Origin: a virus
Direction: 5' to 3' (one strand)
Virus record (IMG/VR): IMGVR_UViG_3300046001_008511
Coordinates: 1-23,983 of that record
Length of the DNA stretch: 23,983 nucleotides
The notes beneath the pieces were generated by a model. It was given only the letters and a program-made list of their open reading frames with translations, was not told the DNA's origin and searched no databases. Shown piece by piece: positions 15,152 through 23,983 of the stretch. Within the stretch, counting starts at the first letter, position 1. The number at the start of each line of letters is the position of its first letter. A program made the position numbers and the translations under genes.

Positions 15152-15167
15152 AATATTTATAATAAAA
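15152..15167 (+). promoter_or_regulatory. Putative late promoter before the tape measure gene
   Basis: AATATTTATAATAAAA, an exact motif copy, 23 bases before the tape measure ATG and directly after the preceding stop codon. Confidence 0.65.
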
Positions 15168-15174
15168 TATTTAC

Positions 15175-17571
15175 ATGGCTTTAGATCCTCAAAAAGACTT
15201 AAAAACAATACAGCAACTTAATGCTGAAATTGATTCTCTTTATAAAAGATTAGGGAGGCAAGATACTCCTCCTATCTTTGATGCTGCTAAAATAGGATCT
15301 GCTCGAAGAGAGATTAAAAAATTAAATGAGGATTTAGATGATGTAAATAATTCACTTACCTTTATTTCTAAATCTTTTAGAGACAGTATAGCAGAACTAT
15401 CTAAACAAAACACCGAATTAGGATTTGCTAAGAAATCTCTTAGAAGTATTGAATCCATTGCTCGTAATATAGCTTATGAAAATTCACAAGGATTATTAAT
15501 AAGCGATAAAACCCTAAATTCTTTAGAAAAAAAAGCAAAAATAGAATACCAAAGTTTGCAAATTGCTATAGATAGCGGTAGAATAAAAGGAAAAGAATTA
15601 AAAGAATTTAAAGATAACCTTGCAACTCAAGAGGAATTTTTAAAAACAATGGAAAAAATCCGTAACCAAACTAAAATGGTTAAGGATGATTTAGGTACTA
15701 AAACATTTGCATTTTTTGATGATTTAACCTCTAAAATACCAGGCTTAGCGGCATTATCAGAACCGTTTAAAGCTGCAAGAGAAGAAGCAGAAAGAGCAGG
15801 TAAAGCTAATGTTAACTTATTTGGGCAAGCAAAACCACTACAGAAAAAACAACTTGAAGCTTTAGAAAAAGCTGCTAAAACCGGTAAAGGTCTTACACAA
15901 GATAAAGTTAAAGAATTAGGATTAGAAAAATTATTAACTTCTCAATCTGGAAAAACTTTATCAGGTAAAGTTGCATCACAAAAAGCAGGTAAATTATTAG
16001 GAAGTGCTGCCTCTGCAGCAGGTCAAAGTGCTGTATCTCCTCTAATGGCTGGTTTAAAATCTATAGGCCCCGCAATATCGGGTATGCTTAAAAAAGTATT
16101 AGGCCCTATTGGTTTACTTATGGAGTTATTTGAAGCAATTAAAGCATCAGATGCAGCTGTAGCTGATATGGCTAAGAATTTCGGTATGACTTATAATGAG
16201 GCCAGAGATTTAAAATCTGAAATGACCTCTGTTGCTACTTCTTCAGGTGATATTTTTGTTACTTCAAAAGGTGTTTTAGAAACTTTTACTGCTATTAATG
16301 GTGCTTTAGGTACTAATGCTATGTTAAGTGATGAAATGTCTATTTCTTTTACTAAATTAAGAGAAAAAGCTGGTTTTACTAATGAAGAATTACAAGGTAT
16401 AGCTAGAATTCAATTAGGTACTAAAAATACTACTGAAGATATTACAGGTCAATTTTTAGCTCAAGCAAAAGTTTCATCACTTAAAAATGGTGTTATAATG
16501 AATGAGCAAAAAATGCTTAAAGAAATAGGAAAAGTTTCCGCTGCAACTACTTTATCATTAGGTAAAAACCCAGGATTAATAGGACAAGCAGTAGCTACAG
16601 CAAAATCTTTAGGTATGGAATTATCTCAAGTAGATGCTATAGCTGGAAGTTTACTTGATTTTGAATCATCTATTGAAAATGAATTATCAGCTGAATTATT
16701 ATTAAATAAAGATCTTAATTTAGAAAAAGCTAGACAAGCAGCTTTAAATAATGATTTAGCTACAGTTGCTGAAGAAATAGCAAATCAAGTAGGTTCATCT
16801 GCTGAATTTGCTGAAATGAATAGAATCCAACAAGAAGCATTAGCTAAATCTGTTGGTATGTCTAGAGAAGATTTAGCCGAAACTTTAATACTTCAAGATC
16901 AATTAAAAGGATTAACTGCTGAACAAGCTGCTGAAGAGACTAAAAAATTTGAACAATTAAAAGGTCAAGTAGGAGAACAAGAAGCAATGAGAATTCTTCA
17001 AGAACAAGGAGTTGAAGGTTTAGATAAACAAGTTGGGATGGCTGATAAGCTAAATGCCCAAATGGAAAAATTAAAAGAAATTTTTGTTATCGTAGGTGAA
17101 GCTTTAATGCCTATTTTAGATATATTTGTTAGTATTTTTGATGTTATAGGTCCTATAATGAAATTATTAGACCCTATGATACAAACTGTATTAGTAGGTG
17201 TTGCTGCTATAACAGATTTAGTTAAAGGTATTATGTATGTACTTTCTCTAGGTAACATGGAATTTGGAGAAAGCGCTACCAAAAAACAAATTCAAAAAGC
17301 AGAAGCTTCATCCCAGAAAAACTACGGAGTTAGTGGAGATGCTTTTGGAGAAGATAAAAGTATTAGAAACCGTGCAGAAATGGCTTCAGGTGGTATAGTA
17401 ACAGGACCAACTAATGCACTTGTAGGTGAAGCAGGACCAGAAGCAGTTATACCATTATCGAGTAATTCACCACAAATTAAAGTAGACAACTCAGAAACAA
17501 ATGCATTATTAAAACAATTAATTAGAAAAACACCTGAAATGGCTCCTTTAGGGTTGTATGAGGTACAATAA
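15175..17571 (+). CDS. Tail tape measure protein
   Basis: A 798-residue protein that fills the tail tube during assembly, sets tail length and leaves with the DNA at injection. Residues 1-170 are mostly coiled coil (KLNEDLDDVNNSLTFISKSF). Two hydrophobic stretches follow, at ~285-325 and ~636-694, as is usual for tape measures that later insert into the host membrane. Between them lies a long helical region. Residues 737-761 carry SGGIVTGPTNALVGEAGPEA followed by VIPL, the hallmark C-terminal motif of many tape measure proteins. At roughly 1.5 angstroms per residue (general rule) the tail would be near 120 nm. It occupies the place of T4 gp29 but I see no direct sequence match to gp29, so I give no symbol. 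Confidence 0.92.
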   Translation: MALDPQKDLKTIQQLNAEIDSLYKRLGRQDTPPIFDAAKIGSARREIKKLNEDLDDVNNSLTFISKSFRDSIAELSKQNTELGFAKKSLRSIESIARNIAYENSQGLLISDKTLNSLEKKAKIEYQSLQIAIDSGRIKGKELKEFKDNLATQEEFLKTMEKIRNQTKMVKDDLGTKTFAFFDDLTSKIPGLAALSEPFKAAREEAERAGKANVNLFGQAKPLQKKQLEALEKAAKTGKGLTQDKVKELGLEKLLTSQSGKTLSGKVASQKAGKLLGSAASAAGQSAVSPLMAGLKSIGPAISGMLKKVLGPIGLLMELFEAIKASDAAVADMAKNFGMTYNEARDLKSEMTSVATSSGDIFVTSKGVLETFTAINGALGTNAMLSDEMSISFTKLREKAGFTNEELQGIARIQLGTKNTTEDITGQFLAQAKVSSLKNGVIMNEQKMLKEIGKVSAATTLSLGKNPGLIGQAVATAKSLGMELSQVDAIAGSLLDFESSIENELSAELLLNKDLNLEKARQAALNNDLATVAEEIANQVGSSAEFAEMNRIQQEALAKSVGMSREDLAETLILQDQLKGLTAEQAAEETKKFEQLKGQVGEQEAMRILQEQGVEGLDKQVGMADKLNAQMEKLKEIFVIVGEALMPILDIFVSIFDVIGPIMKLLDPMIQTVLVGVAAITDLVKGIMYVLSLGNMEFGESATKKQIQKAEASSQKNYGVSGDAFGEDKSIRNRAEMASGGIVTGPTNALVGEAGPEAVIPLSSNSPQIKVDNSETNALLKQLIRKTPEMAPLGLYEVQ

Positions 17572-17574
17572 TTT

Positions 17575-17590
17575 AATATTTATAATAAAA
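17575..17590 (+). promoter_or_regulatory. Putative late promoter before the baseplate genes
   Basis: AATATTTATAATAAAA, an exact motif copy, 26 bases before the ATG at 17601. It would start the baseplate unit that runs to the end of the window without another clear motif. Confidence 0.65.
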
Positions 17591-17600
17591 ACAATATATT

Positions 17601-17828
17601 ATGGGCTTATTAAACAAATTAACAACAGGACAATCGCAATTAACTGCGTTAAATGGTACAACTCCGGTTACACCAAATTTCCAACAATCAACATTACATA
17701 AAGATTATTCTACTATTGGTGTTCCAACTTCTATTCAAGTTTTACCTCCAAACGGAATACTACCTTCTCCATCTCAATTAGATAGACAAGGAGAACCAGT
17801 AAAATATTTGAATAACCTACCTGGATAA
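17601..17828 (+). CDS. Small uncharacterised tail-region protein (75 aa)
   Basis: A short protein with no predicted membrane segment and many Pro, Asn, Gln, Ser and Thr residues, so probably an extended or little-structured peptide. The N-terminus GLLNKLTTGQSQLTALNGTT and the ending YLNNLPG recall small conserved proteins at this place in other marine T4-like phages, always just before the large protein that follows here. It is preceded by an exact promoter-like motif and ends seven bases before the next ATG, which makes a real gene likely. Function unknown; a small baseplate or tube-associated part is a guess from position. Confidence 0.65.
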   Translation: MGLLNKLTTGQSQLTALNGTTPVTPNFQQSTLHKDYSTIGVPTSIQVLPPNGILPSPSQLDRQGEPVKYLNNLPG

Positions 17829-17835
17829 TTAAAAT

Positions 17836-20115
17836 ATGCCATTAGTAAGTATGACAACCAACCTTAAATCCTTAAGGTTTGGTAATGACAGAGTTGGAGG
17901 TGGAAACAGCAACCAGCCTTACATAGTAACTCCTATACCAGAAAAATTCTCAGATATTGGAAGAACTGGTGGGCCGGATTTTCTATTGCGAGGTGGTACT
18001 CTTTTACCAAGAGTAATTGTTCAAGATACTTCTAGGCTATTTAAAATGTTTTTCGATTTTAGATCACCTTCTGGTCCTCTATTTATTGCAAAACAAAATG
18101 TATTATCCTTAACTAATGTTAATTCCGGTACGGGTTATATATCATATGATGCATATAATGGTGCTAAAACTGGTAATTTACTACAACGTACTCTTTCTTC
18201 TATAGGTAATTTTATAAGTAGTATAATACCATTAAATCAAGGTATTTACACACCCCTATCTACTTTAGGTCAGGCAGCCGGTAATAGTCTTGGTATTCAC
18301 TTAAATAAACAAGGAATTAATCCATTTAGAGGAACCACTAAAGGTTCAACTGATGGTAATACTCCATTAGGTTTACCCACTTATTTAAATATTATTGCAA
18401 CACCTGAAAACCAGGGAAAAAAAAGTAGATTATTAGGGCTTACTGATAAAATAAATATTAAACAAACAGATACTGTATTATACAAATATAGTGGGGGTCC
18501 TGGAGCTTATTTAGGAGTAGGTAGAACTACTATAAATATGATTAATGATCAAAGAACAGGTATAAATAATATTTACAATACTCAACTACCTTATATTAGT
18601 ACTTGGGGTAAAAATTTTACATTTGATACTAGACAAATAACTGTAGGCGGTGAAGATCCAACAGCATCTCCTCAAACAGTAACCAATACCAGAATTAAAT
18701 ATGTTGGTAGTTCTTATAGTGTGGGTCAAGGTAAATATTCAAACCCTACTGGAGAAGCATATATTCCCTCTCAAACTACTCCGGCAGCTGACTATAATTT
18801 ACAATTAGCATATGGTGCTTCTATTAAATATTTTTCAACTCTACCACAAAACGCATATAATGATTCAAATTTTAATAATAATTGGTTAAATGTATCTGGT
18901 GTTGTAGCTCCATTATCTCCTAGTGTTTATAAACCTGGAGCAGGTTTAAAAACTAATGTTGATGGAGGTAAATTAAATAGTGGTGCTGGAAATTTTGTTC
19001 CACCTCAAGTTTTTACTCAAACTCAAATTAATAATTTTGATCCTGCTAGTAAAACTGATTTATCTTGGAAACCAAGTTTTACTAAAGAAATTGCTGAATT
19101 TGGATCACCATACATACCTAATACATTAGATTATGTAACCCAAAATATTGAAGATAGAGTTAAATTAGGAAACCCAGGCAAAAGAGGAAATTTAACTAGT
19201 TATGTTGTAGGTAAAATATCATCAAATTTAAGTGTGAGTCAAGGTGAAGATGCTATTAGAGCTAATAGTGGATATAAAAATGCAGCCGATTGGGTTACTG
19301 CCTTTCCTTTATATCAAACACTAGGTTTACCCCCAGCAGAAACTAATGATTTAGTTAAATTTAGAATTGGAGTTATAGATAATAAAAATCCAAAAAAGAA
19401 AACATATATTCATTTTAGAGCTTTTATAGATAGTTTTTCAGATCAATATTCATCTGATTGGAACTCTCAAAAATTTATGGGTAGAGGTGAAAGTTTTTAT
19501 AAATATAATGGGTTTGATAGAACAATTTCATTATCTTGGACTGTAGCCGCTCAATCGAAACAGGAATTAATACCAATGCATCAAAAATTAAATTATCTAG
19601 CATCAGTATGTGCTCCTGATTACTCAGATGCGGGATACATGAGAGGTAATTTAATATCATTAACCGTAGGTGGTTATTGTTATGAACAAGTAGGTATTAT
19701 GAAAGGTATTACATTAGATGTACCTGGAGAATCACCATGGGAAATTGGAATATCTGATGGATTTATTACAGGATCAAATAACGCCAACCTTTCATCAGAT
19801 CCTAGTGTTAAAGAATTACCAATGATAATTAAAGTATCCGGATTTACATTTGTACCTATTCATAAATTTGTTCCAAGAATACAACAAAATGCTTTTTACA
19901 ATGGAGGTGATTCAGATGCTACTAATTTTATAACAAGTTATGGTAAAGAACATTATATAGGTTTAGCAGCTGCCGGGGTTAATAATTATGATGGAGGAAC
20001 AGTAAAAGGTGCAACTAATGGAAATTTAAATTATATACCACCACCACCAATTAGATTTGCTGCTCCTATTTTAGGTTTAAATGCCCCACAATTTCCACCA
20101 TCAATAACAGGATAA
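17836..20115 (+). CDS. Large baseplate / tail-tube junction protein (759 aa)
   Basis: I recognise this as a structural protein conserved in marine T4-like phages but without a settled name. The N-terminal ~80 residues (GGGNSNQPYIVTPIPE, PDFLLRGGTLLPR, DTSRLFKMFFDFRSPSGPLF) and residues 504-640 (LVKFRIGVIDN, THIHFRAFIDSF-type segment, MGRGESFYKYNGFDRTISLS, YMRGNLISLTVGGYCYEQ, PWEIGI) look most conserved. The middle, about 150-480, is Asn/Gly/Thr-rich and variable. The position after the tape measure and before the LysM and hub genes suggests a baseplate protein at the start of the tube, perhaps the counterpart of T4 gp48/gp54; that is inference. It ends with a Pro-rich tail. Start chosen as the first ATG, seven bases after the preceding stop. 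Confidence 0.72.
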   Translation: MPLVSMTTNLKSLRFGNDRVGGGNSNQPYIVTPIPEKFSDIGRTGGPDFLLRGGTLLPRVIVQDTSRLFKMFFDFRSPSGPLFIAKQNVLSLTNVNSGTGYISYDAYNGAKTGNLLQRTLSSIGNFISSIIPLNQGIYTPLSTLGQAAGNSLGIHLNKQGINPFRGTTKGSTDGNTPLGLPTYLNIIATPENQGKKSRLLGLTDKINIKQTDTVLYKYSGGPGAYLGVGRTTINMINDQRTGINNIYNTQLPYISTWGKNFTFDTRQITVGGEDPTASPQTVTNTRIKYVGSSYSVGQGKYSNPTGEAYIPSQTTPAADYNLQLAYGASIKYFSTLPQNAYNDSNFNNNWLNVSGVVAPLSPSVYKPGAGLKTNVDGGKLNSGAGNFVPPQVFTQTQINNFDPASKTDLSWKPSFTKEIAEFGSPYIPNTLDYVTQNIEDRVKLGNPGKRGNLTSYVVGKISSNLSVSQGEDAIRANSGYKNAADWVTAFPLYQTLGLPPAETNDLVKFRIGVIDNKNPKKKTYIHFRAFIDSFSDQYSSDWNSQKFMGRGESFYKYNGFDRTISLSWTVAAQSKQELIPMHQKLNYLASVCAPDYSDAGYMRGNLISLTVGGYCYEQVGIMKGITLDVPGESPWEIGISDGFITGSNNANLSSDPSVKELPMIIKVSGFTFVPIHKFVPRIQQNAFYNGGDSDATNFITSYGKEHYIGLAAAGVNNYDGGTVKGATNGNLNYIPPPPIRFAAPILGLNAPQFPPSITG

Positions 20116-20119
20116 AAAA

Positions 20120-20449
20120 ATGGGAAGATATAGTCCAATAAAACAAGTTAATAGAACAAGACAAAACGTTACATCTGGAGTGAGAATGTATATGGGTAAC
20201 AAATACCCACAAGTTCCTCTAACTCAAGAAGATACTTATGTATGTGCCTCAGAAGGAGATAGATTTGATACTATAGCTCAACAATACTATGGTGATTCTT
20301 CAATGTGGTGGATTATATCAATAGCAAATGAATCATTAAAACAAAATTCATATTATTTACCATTAGGAATCCAAATTAGAATCCCAGCTAATGTAGCTTC
20401 TATAATAGCGGATTACAATAAATTAAATAATAGAAGTAATAGGTTATGA
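20120..20449 (+). CDS. 53: LysM-domain baseplate protein, gp53-like
   Basis: A 109-residue protein with one LysM-like domain (residues ~39-90): YVCASEGDRFDTIAQQYYGD, then MWWIISIANE and the closing PLGIQIRIPA. This arrangement is shared by T4-like gp53 baseplate wedge proteins and by gpX of P2-like phages, in which the LysM fold binds other baseplate parts rather than peptidoglycan. The first 35 residues are basic and probably extended. The stop overlaps the next start by four bases (ATGA), indicating coupled translation with the hub protein and suggesting the two products assemble together. Confidence 0.8.
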   Translation: MGRYSPIKQVNRTRQNVTSGVRMYMGNKYPQVPLTQEDTYVCASEGDRFDTIAQQYYGDSSMWWIISIANESLKQNSYYLPLGIQIRIPANVASIIADYNKLNNRSNRL

Positions 20450-23400
20450 GCGTAATAGGAGAAAAATTTAAAAAATATGTTCAATCCCAAATTGCCGTAA
20501 GACAAAGAACACATGGTAAGGGGTATGCACCTAATTCATTTAGAACTAATGCAGAAATTGAAGTATTAAATAACCAAAATGCCTGGTTAAAACTTTCATC
20601 TTCAGTTAGAATAGTAGGAAATGAAGCAGCTAGTGGAAGTAGTTCTACAGATTCTGTTCCTATAAGTGCAGGGATTCAAAGATTAATAGATATAGGATTA
20701 ACTAATACCTCTAATTTTACTGGAAACAAATTAGCTAGACAAGCAGTATTATTTAATACTTTATCAGAAGTAGTCCCTACAACTTATAGCAAGGGTAAAG
20801 TTGCAAATGCGGGTACTCATAATTTTAGATCAGGAGTAGCCACTTCAGGTAATGTGTGGAATATGAATTCTTATGGTTTAGGAGGTAATAGTTTTGGTTT
20901 ATCTCCTGCTCCAGGTTTAATATCAGCTAAAATTGATTGTAAAAATCGAGGTTCTATTCGTAGTGCTACAGTTGAAATAAAATGTTATAATAAATTTCAA
21001 TTTGAATTACTAGAATTATTATACATTAGATTAGGATACTCTATGTTGTTAGAGTGGGGTTGGGATAAATATATAAATGGCGGTAATCAATTATCACAAG
21101 TTGGAAATACTTTATGTGAAGATGTATGGTTTCAAGATTTACCTACTAATACTTTTAGAAATGTTATTGATACTATAGAAAAATATAGACAAAAATATGA
21201 AGGTAACTATGATGGGTTTTTAGGTAAAGTAACTAACTTTAACTGGAAATTTGGTGCTGATGGTACCTTTGATATAACTCTTAATTTAATAACTATTGGA
21301 GACGTTATTGAATCTTTAAAGGTAAATTTACCTCAAAAAATGAAAAGTGTTGCTGATATTCAACAAATTTCTCTAACTTCTCCATATACTACTAATTTAT
21401 TAGATACTTCAATTGTTCAAAATGCTGGTTCTTCAACCTTAGCATATAGATTATATTCTGATATAGTAGAAACTGATCAAGAAAAATGGACAGGAGGAGG
21501 TGGTTATTTAGGTTTATTTACTTTATTAAAACAAACAGAAGAATCATTAGTAAATAATATACAATCAGGTGAAGGAAAAGAAGGTAAAGGAGTAAATATA
21601 GATAAATATAATTATTTTTTAACCTTTGGTCAATTATTAAATTATATTACTGAATATGTTATTCCTTCTGTTCAAGGTAATAAAATGATTAAAATAGATA
21701 CTAATTCAACTGAAAATATATGTTCTATATTTCCAATGCAAGTATCTTTAGATCCCAGAGTATGTTTTATTAAACCTTTTTATCTACCAGAATTATCAGC
21801 AAACCAAACAAGTGAAGCTGCTGGAAAAACAACTTATATTAAAAATTGGTATGGTTGGAATTTATCTGCTGTAGATTTTGGTATAACTGATACCAAAGGA
21901 GTAATGTATGGTCAGATTATGAACGTATATTTAAATTATAATTTTGTTTCTGATTGTTTAAAAGATACTACTTCTAATGATGAAGTATTTTTATTTAAAT
22001 TTTTATCTAAAATTTGTAGTGGTATTAATAGTTCATTAGGAGGTTTAACTCAATTAGAACCTATATTAGAAGATGATAATATCTTAAAAATTATAGATCA
22101 AAATCCTATACCTGGTATAGCAAATTCTGCTACATTTGGAAGCAGATTTAAGGGGCAAATCACTCCATTTGAAATTTTTGGTTACAACACAGCCAACATA
22201 GCAAATAGTGGATCAGTTACATCTAATTTTGTACGTGATTTTGGTTTTGTAACTAAAATAGATCCAAGTTTAGCTTCAATGATAACCATTGGTGCTACAA
22301 AAGAAGGAACTAAATCCAAAAATTATGATGGTACCGCTTTTTCTAAATGGAATGAAGGTTTAGAAGATGCTTATGCTATGAAGTATGACGATCCTAATTC
22401 ATATGTTGAGACAAATATAGAAGATAGTAAAGGTTTATATGCCCCTCTTACTAATGAAAATATTAATGCGATGGAGACATATTTTAATAGTCTCCCTGAA
22501 GATGATGGCTATTCTTTCTGGTTTGATCCTGATGGATACCAAGAATGGTCCGATGCCGGAGGAAAAAGACTTTACTCAACTCGTGATATAGTTAAATGTC
22601 CTGTTACAGGAGAAAGTTTTGGCACATCTACTTGGAAAGAATATTTTGCCGATGTTATGGAATTTTTTCTATCTCAACAAAAAGAAGAACCTAAAAAAGA
22701 AGAAATTGCTACTAATTACATTCAATGGTTAGCAGTTGCTTTTCAGGGAGTAATAAACGGTACAGCTTATACTGATCCTAATTATTTTCAATTAAGTGAA
22801 GATTTTATTAATTTAGGAAAACAATTATGGAAATCTTATAAAACTGCTTATGATAATTTAGAATACGAAACAAACCAAAATCCCTCAAATGTTATAGGTT
22901 TTATTCCTATAGATGCTAATATTAAAATTGATGGTTTATCTGGAATTAGAATTTATCAAGAATTAACAGTACAACAAGGTGTATTACCTCCTGCTTATCC
23001 AAAAGCAGTAAAATTTTTAATAACTAAAGTAAATCATGAAATTTCTGATAATGATTGGTCAACCTCTTTAGGTACAGTTTCAACCCCAGTTACTAAAGAA
23101 AGTAAAATACCATTAAACAATATAGTTTCTGATATAATTATAAACAACCCAGATTTAGGTGATACTGGTGAAACTAAAGTAACTGTTATAACCTCAGAAG
23201 AAAAGAAAAATAATATTAGAATAATAGCAAAATATCTTAAATCTATAGGAGTTACTAGAGAAGGAGCTATTGGATTTATAGGTAATGTTTTAGGTGAATC
23301 TGGTGCTAATCCTCAAGCATATGAAAGAAGTAGTGCAATAGGTGGAAAAGGTGGAGTTGGAATAGTACAATGGACGGCTGCCAGAAGAAGAGCATTAGAA

Positions 23401-23679
23401 ACATTTTCGGGTAAGGATAAAAGTAAAGTAGAAGATATTAATAATCAATTAACATTCCTAGGAAAAGAATTATCAGCTAGTTATAGTGGTGTATTAAAAA
23501 ATTTAAAATCAAGTAAAAGTATAGCAGATAGCACAGCTTATGTTTTAGAAAAATTTGAAGTACCCGCAACATATCTAAACCGAGGAACCAACCCAAAGGC
23601 TTATGCAGCTACTAAACAAAAACGAATAAATTATGCATTATCCGCTGAAGCAGTTGTTAATGAAGTATATAATAAATAA
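20446..23679 (+). CDS. Baseplate hub protein with C-terminal tail lysozyme domain
   Basis: A 1077-residue protein. The N-terminal part, including LLYIRLGYSMLLEWGWDKYI (about 191-210), and the segment before residue 900 (VKFLITKVNHEISDNDWSTS) are features I associate with hub proteins of marine T4-like phages (gp27-like role). Residues ~918-1077 match the phage tail lysozyme family: RIIAKYLKSIGVTREGAIGF, LGESGANP with the likely catalytic Glu951, GVGIVQWTAARRRALETF, and LEKFEVP. This domain would cut peptidoglycan locally as the tail tube enters. In T4 this activity belongs to a separate protein, gp5. A linker rich in polar residues (~885-917) joins the parts. It is co-translated with the LysM protein. 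The lysozyme call is strong, the exact hub equivalence less so. Confidence 0.82.
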   Translation: MSVIGEKFKKYVQSQIAVRQRTHGKGYAPNSFRTNAEIEVLNNQNAWLKLSSSVRIVGNEAASGSSSTDSVPISAGIQRLIDIGLTNTSNFTGNKLARQAVLFNTLSEVVPTTYSKGKVANAGTHNFRSGVATSGNVWNMNSYGLGGNSFGLSPAPGLISAKIDCKNRGSIRSATVEIKCYNKFQFELLELLYIRLGYSMLLEWGWDKYINGGNQLSQVGNTLCEDVWFQDLPTNTFRNVIDTIEKYRQKYEGNYDGFLGKVTNFNWKFGADGTFDITLNLITIGDVIESLKVNLPQKMKSVADIQQISLTSPYTTNLLDTSIVQNAGSSTLAYRLYSDIVETDQEKWTGGGGYLGLFTLLKQTEESLVNNIQSGEGKEGKGVNIDKYNYFLTFGQLLNYITEYVIPSVQGNKMIKIDTNSTENICSIFPMQVSLDPRVCFIKPFYLPELSANQTSEAAGKTTYIKNWYGWNLSAVDFGITDTKGVMYGQIMNVYLNYNFVSDCLKDTTSNDEVFLFKFLSKICSGINSSLGGLTQLEPILEDDNILKIIDQNPIPGIANSATFGSRFKGQITPFEIFGYNTANIANSGSVTSNFVRDFGFVTKIDPSLASMITIGATKEGTKSKNYDGTAFSKWNEGLEDAYAMKYDDPNSYVETNIEDSKGLYAPLTNENINAMETYFNSLPEDDGYSFWFDPDGYQEWSDAGGKRLYSTRDIVKCPVTGESFGTSTWKEYFADVMEFFLSQQKEEPKKEEIATNYIQWLAVAFQGVINGTAYTDPNYFQLSEDFINLGKQLWKSYKTAYDNLEYETNQNPSNVIGFIPIDANIKIDGLSGIRIYQELTVQQGVLPPAYPKAVKFLITKVNHEISDNDWSTSLGTVSTPVTKESKIPLNNIVSDIIINNPDLGDTGETKVTVITSEEKKNNIRIIAKYLKSIGVTREGAIGFIGNVLGESGANPQAYERSSAIGGKGGVGIVQWTAARRRALETFSGKDKSKVEDINNQLTFLGKELSASYSGVLKNLKSSKSIADSTAYVLEKFEVPATYLNRGTNPKAYAATKQKRINYALSAEAVVNEVYNK

Positions 23680-23685
23680 AATATC

Positions 23686-23983
23686 ATGTATTACCCTCTA
23701 TCACAAATAAATCCTAATCTTTATACTAATGGAGATGAATTTGTGTATCTTGATCCAAGTAAAAATAATCAACCCTATACAGGAAATTATTTTGCAACTT
23801 CTAATGGTAAATTTTTTACAGGTAAAACCCCACAAGATGTTCCTACTAATGAATTAGTACGTATTGTAGAAACATCAACTAATGAATCTATAGTAGATAT
23901 TATTGGGGATTATCCCTTTGGTATTAATCCATCAACAATTGGGTATTCACCTTCAAAATTACTCTCTCAGGTATCTAAGGCTC
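23686..23983 (+). CDS. Uncharacterised structural protein (3' end outside window)
   Basis: An open frame from ATG 23686, seven bases after the hub stop codon, running through the last base of the window (99 codons visible). The N-terminus MYYPLSQINPNLYTNGDEFV followed by YTGNYFATSNGKFFTGKTPQ strongly resembles a conserved protein start found near baseplate genes in many environmental phages; its function is not established. It continues the baseplate transcription unit. Tail or baseplate association is inferred from position. Confidence 0.8.
   Translation, partial: MYYPLSQINPNLYTNGDEFVYLDPSKNNQPYTGNYFATSNGKFFTGKTPQDVPTNELVRIVETSTNESIVDIIGDYPFGINPSTIGYSPSKLLSQVSKA

Noticed and set aside
1-23983. 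tRNA genes, CRISPR arrays, insertion sequences, attachment sites, defence or anti-defence systems
   Set aside because: No cloverleaf-like sequence, regular direct repeats, transposase motifs or nuclease-type genes were seen; the window is fully occupied by virion-assembly genes plus phoH, and no gap between genes exceeds about 230 bases.

Overview
This window is a 24 kb block of virion-morphogenesis genes from a tailed phage of the T4-like contractile-tail type (Caudoviricetes, myovirus morphology). All recognised genes lie on the + strand. The DNA is strongly A+T-rich. Almost none of the start codons has a Shine-Dalgarno sequence; the leaders are A/T-rich instead. That is typical of Bacteroidota genes, so a Bacteroidota host is my best guess, but it is an inference.

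Head region (1-7629): the 3' half of the portal gene (gp20-like), four genes of uncertain function in the position where T4 carries prohead-core genes 67 and 68, the prohead protease (gp21-like), an acidic scaffold (gp22-like) and the major capsid protein (gp23-like). Intrinsic terminators follow the protease and capsid genes. No gp24-like vertex gene is visible. A PhoH-family ATPase (7728-8420) follows in its own small unit.

Neck and tail region (8451-23983): neck proteins (gp13- and gp14-like), a gp15-like sheath terminator, a small coiled-coil protein, tail sheath (gp18), tail tube (gp19) with a strong terminator, a tail-assembly-chaperone-like gene that appears to continue in the +1 frame, the tape measure, a small protein, a large baseplate/tube-junction protein, a LysM (gp53-like) baseplate protein, a 1077-residue hub protein with a C-terminal tail-lysozyme domain, and the 5' end of a further structural gene. 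The terminase genes, which in T4 lie between genes 15 and 18, are not here, so the order is rearranged relative to T4.

A 16-base motif, AATATTTATAAYAAAA, occurs 23 to 43 bases before the start codon of at least seven genes, with weaker versions before two more. One copy contains the exact T4 late promoter box TATAAATA. I read these as the late promoters that divide the block into short transcription units. The most notable observation is the chaperone gene: its first frame stops at 14864, while the following 95 codons, which look like a conserved C-terminal domain, lie in the +1 frame with no suitable start codon. The junction holds a run of seven T, an AGGAGG and a locally high G+C content.
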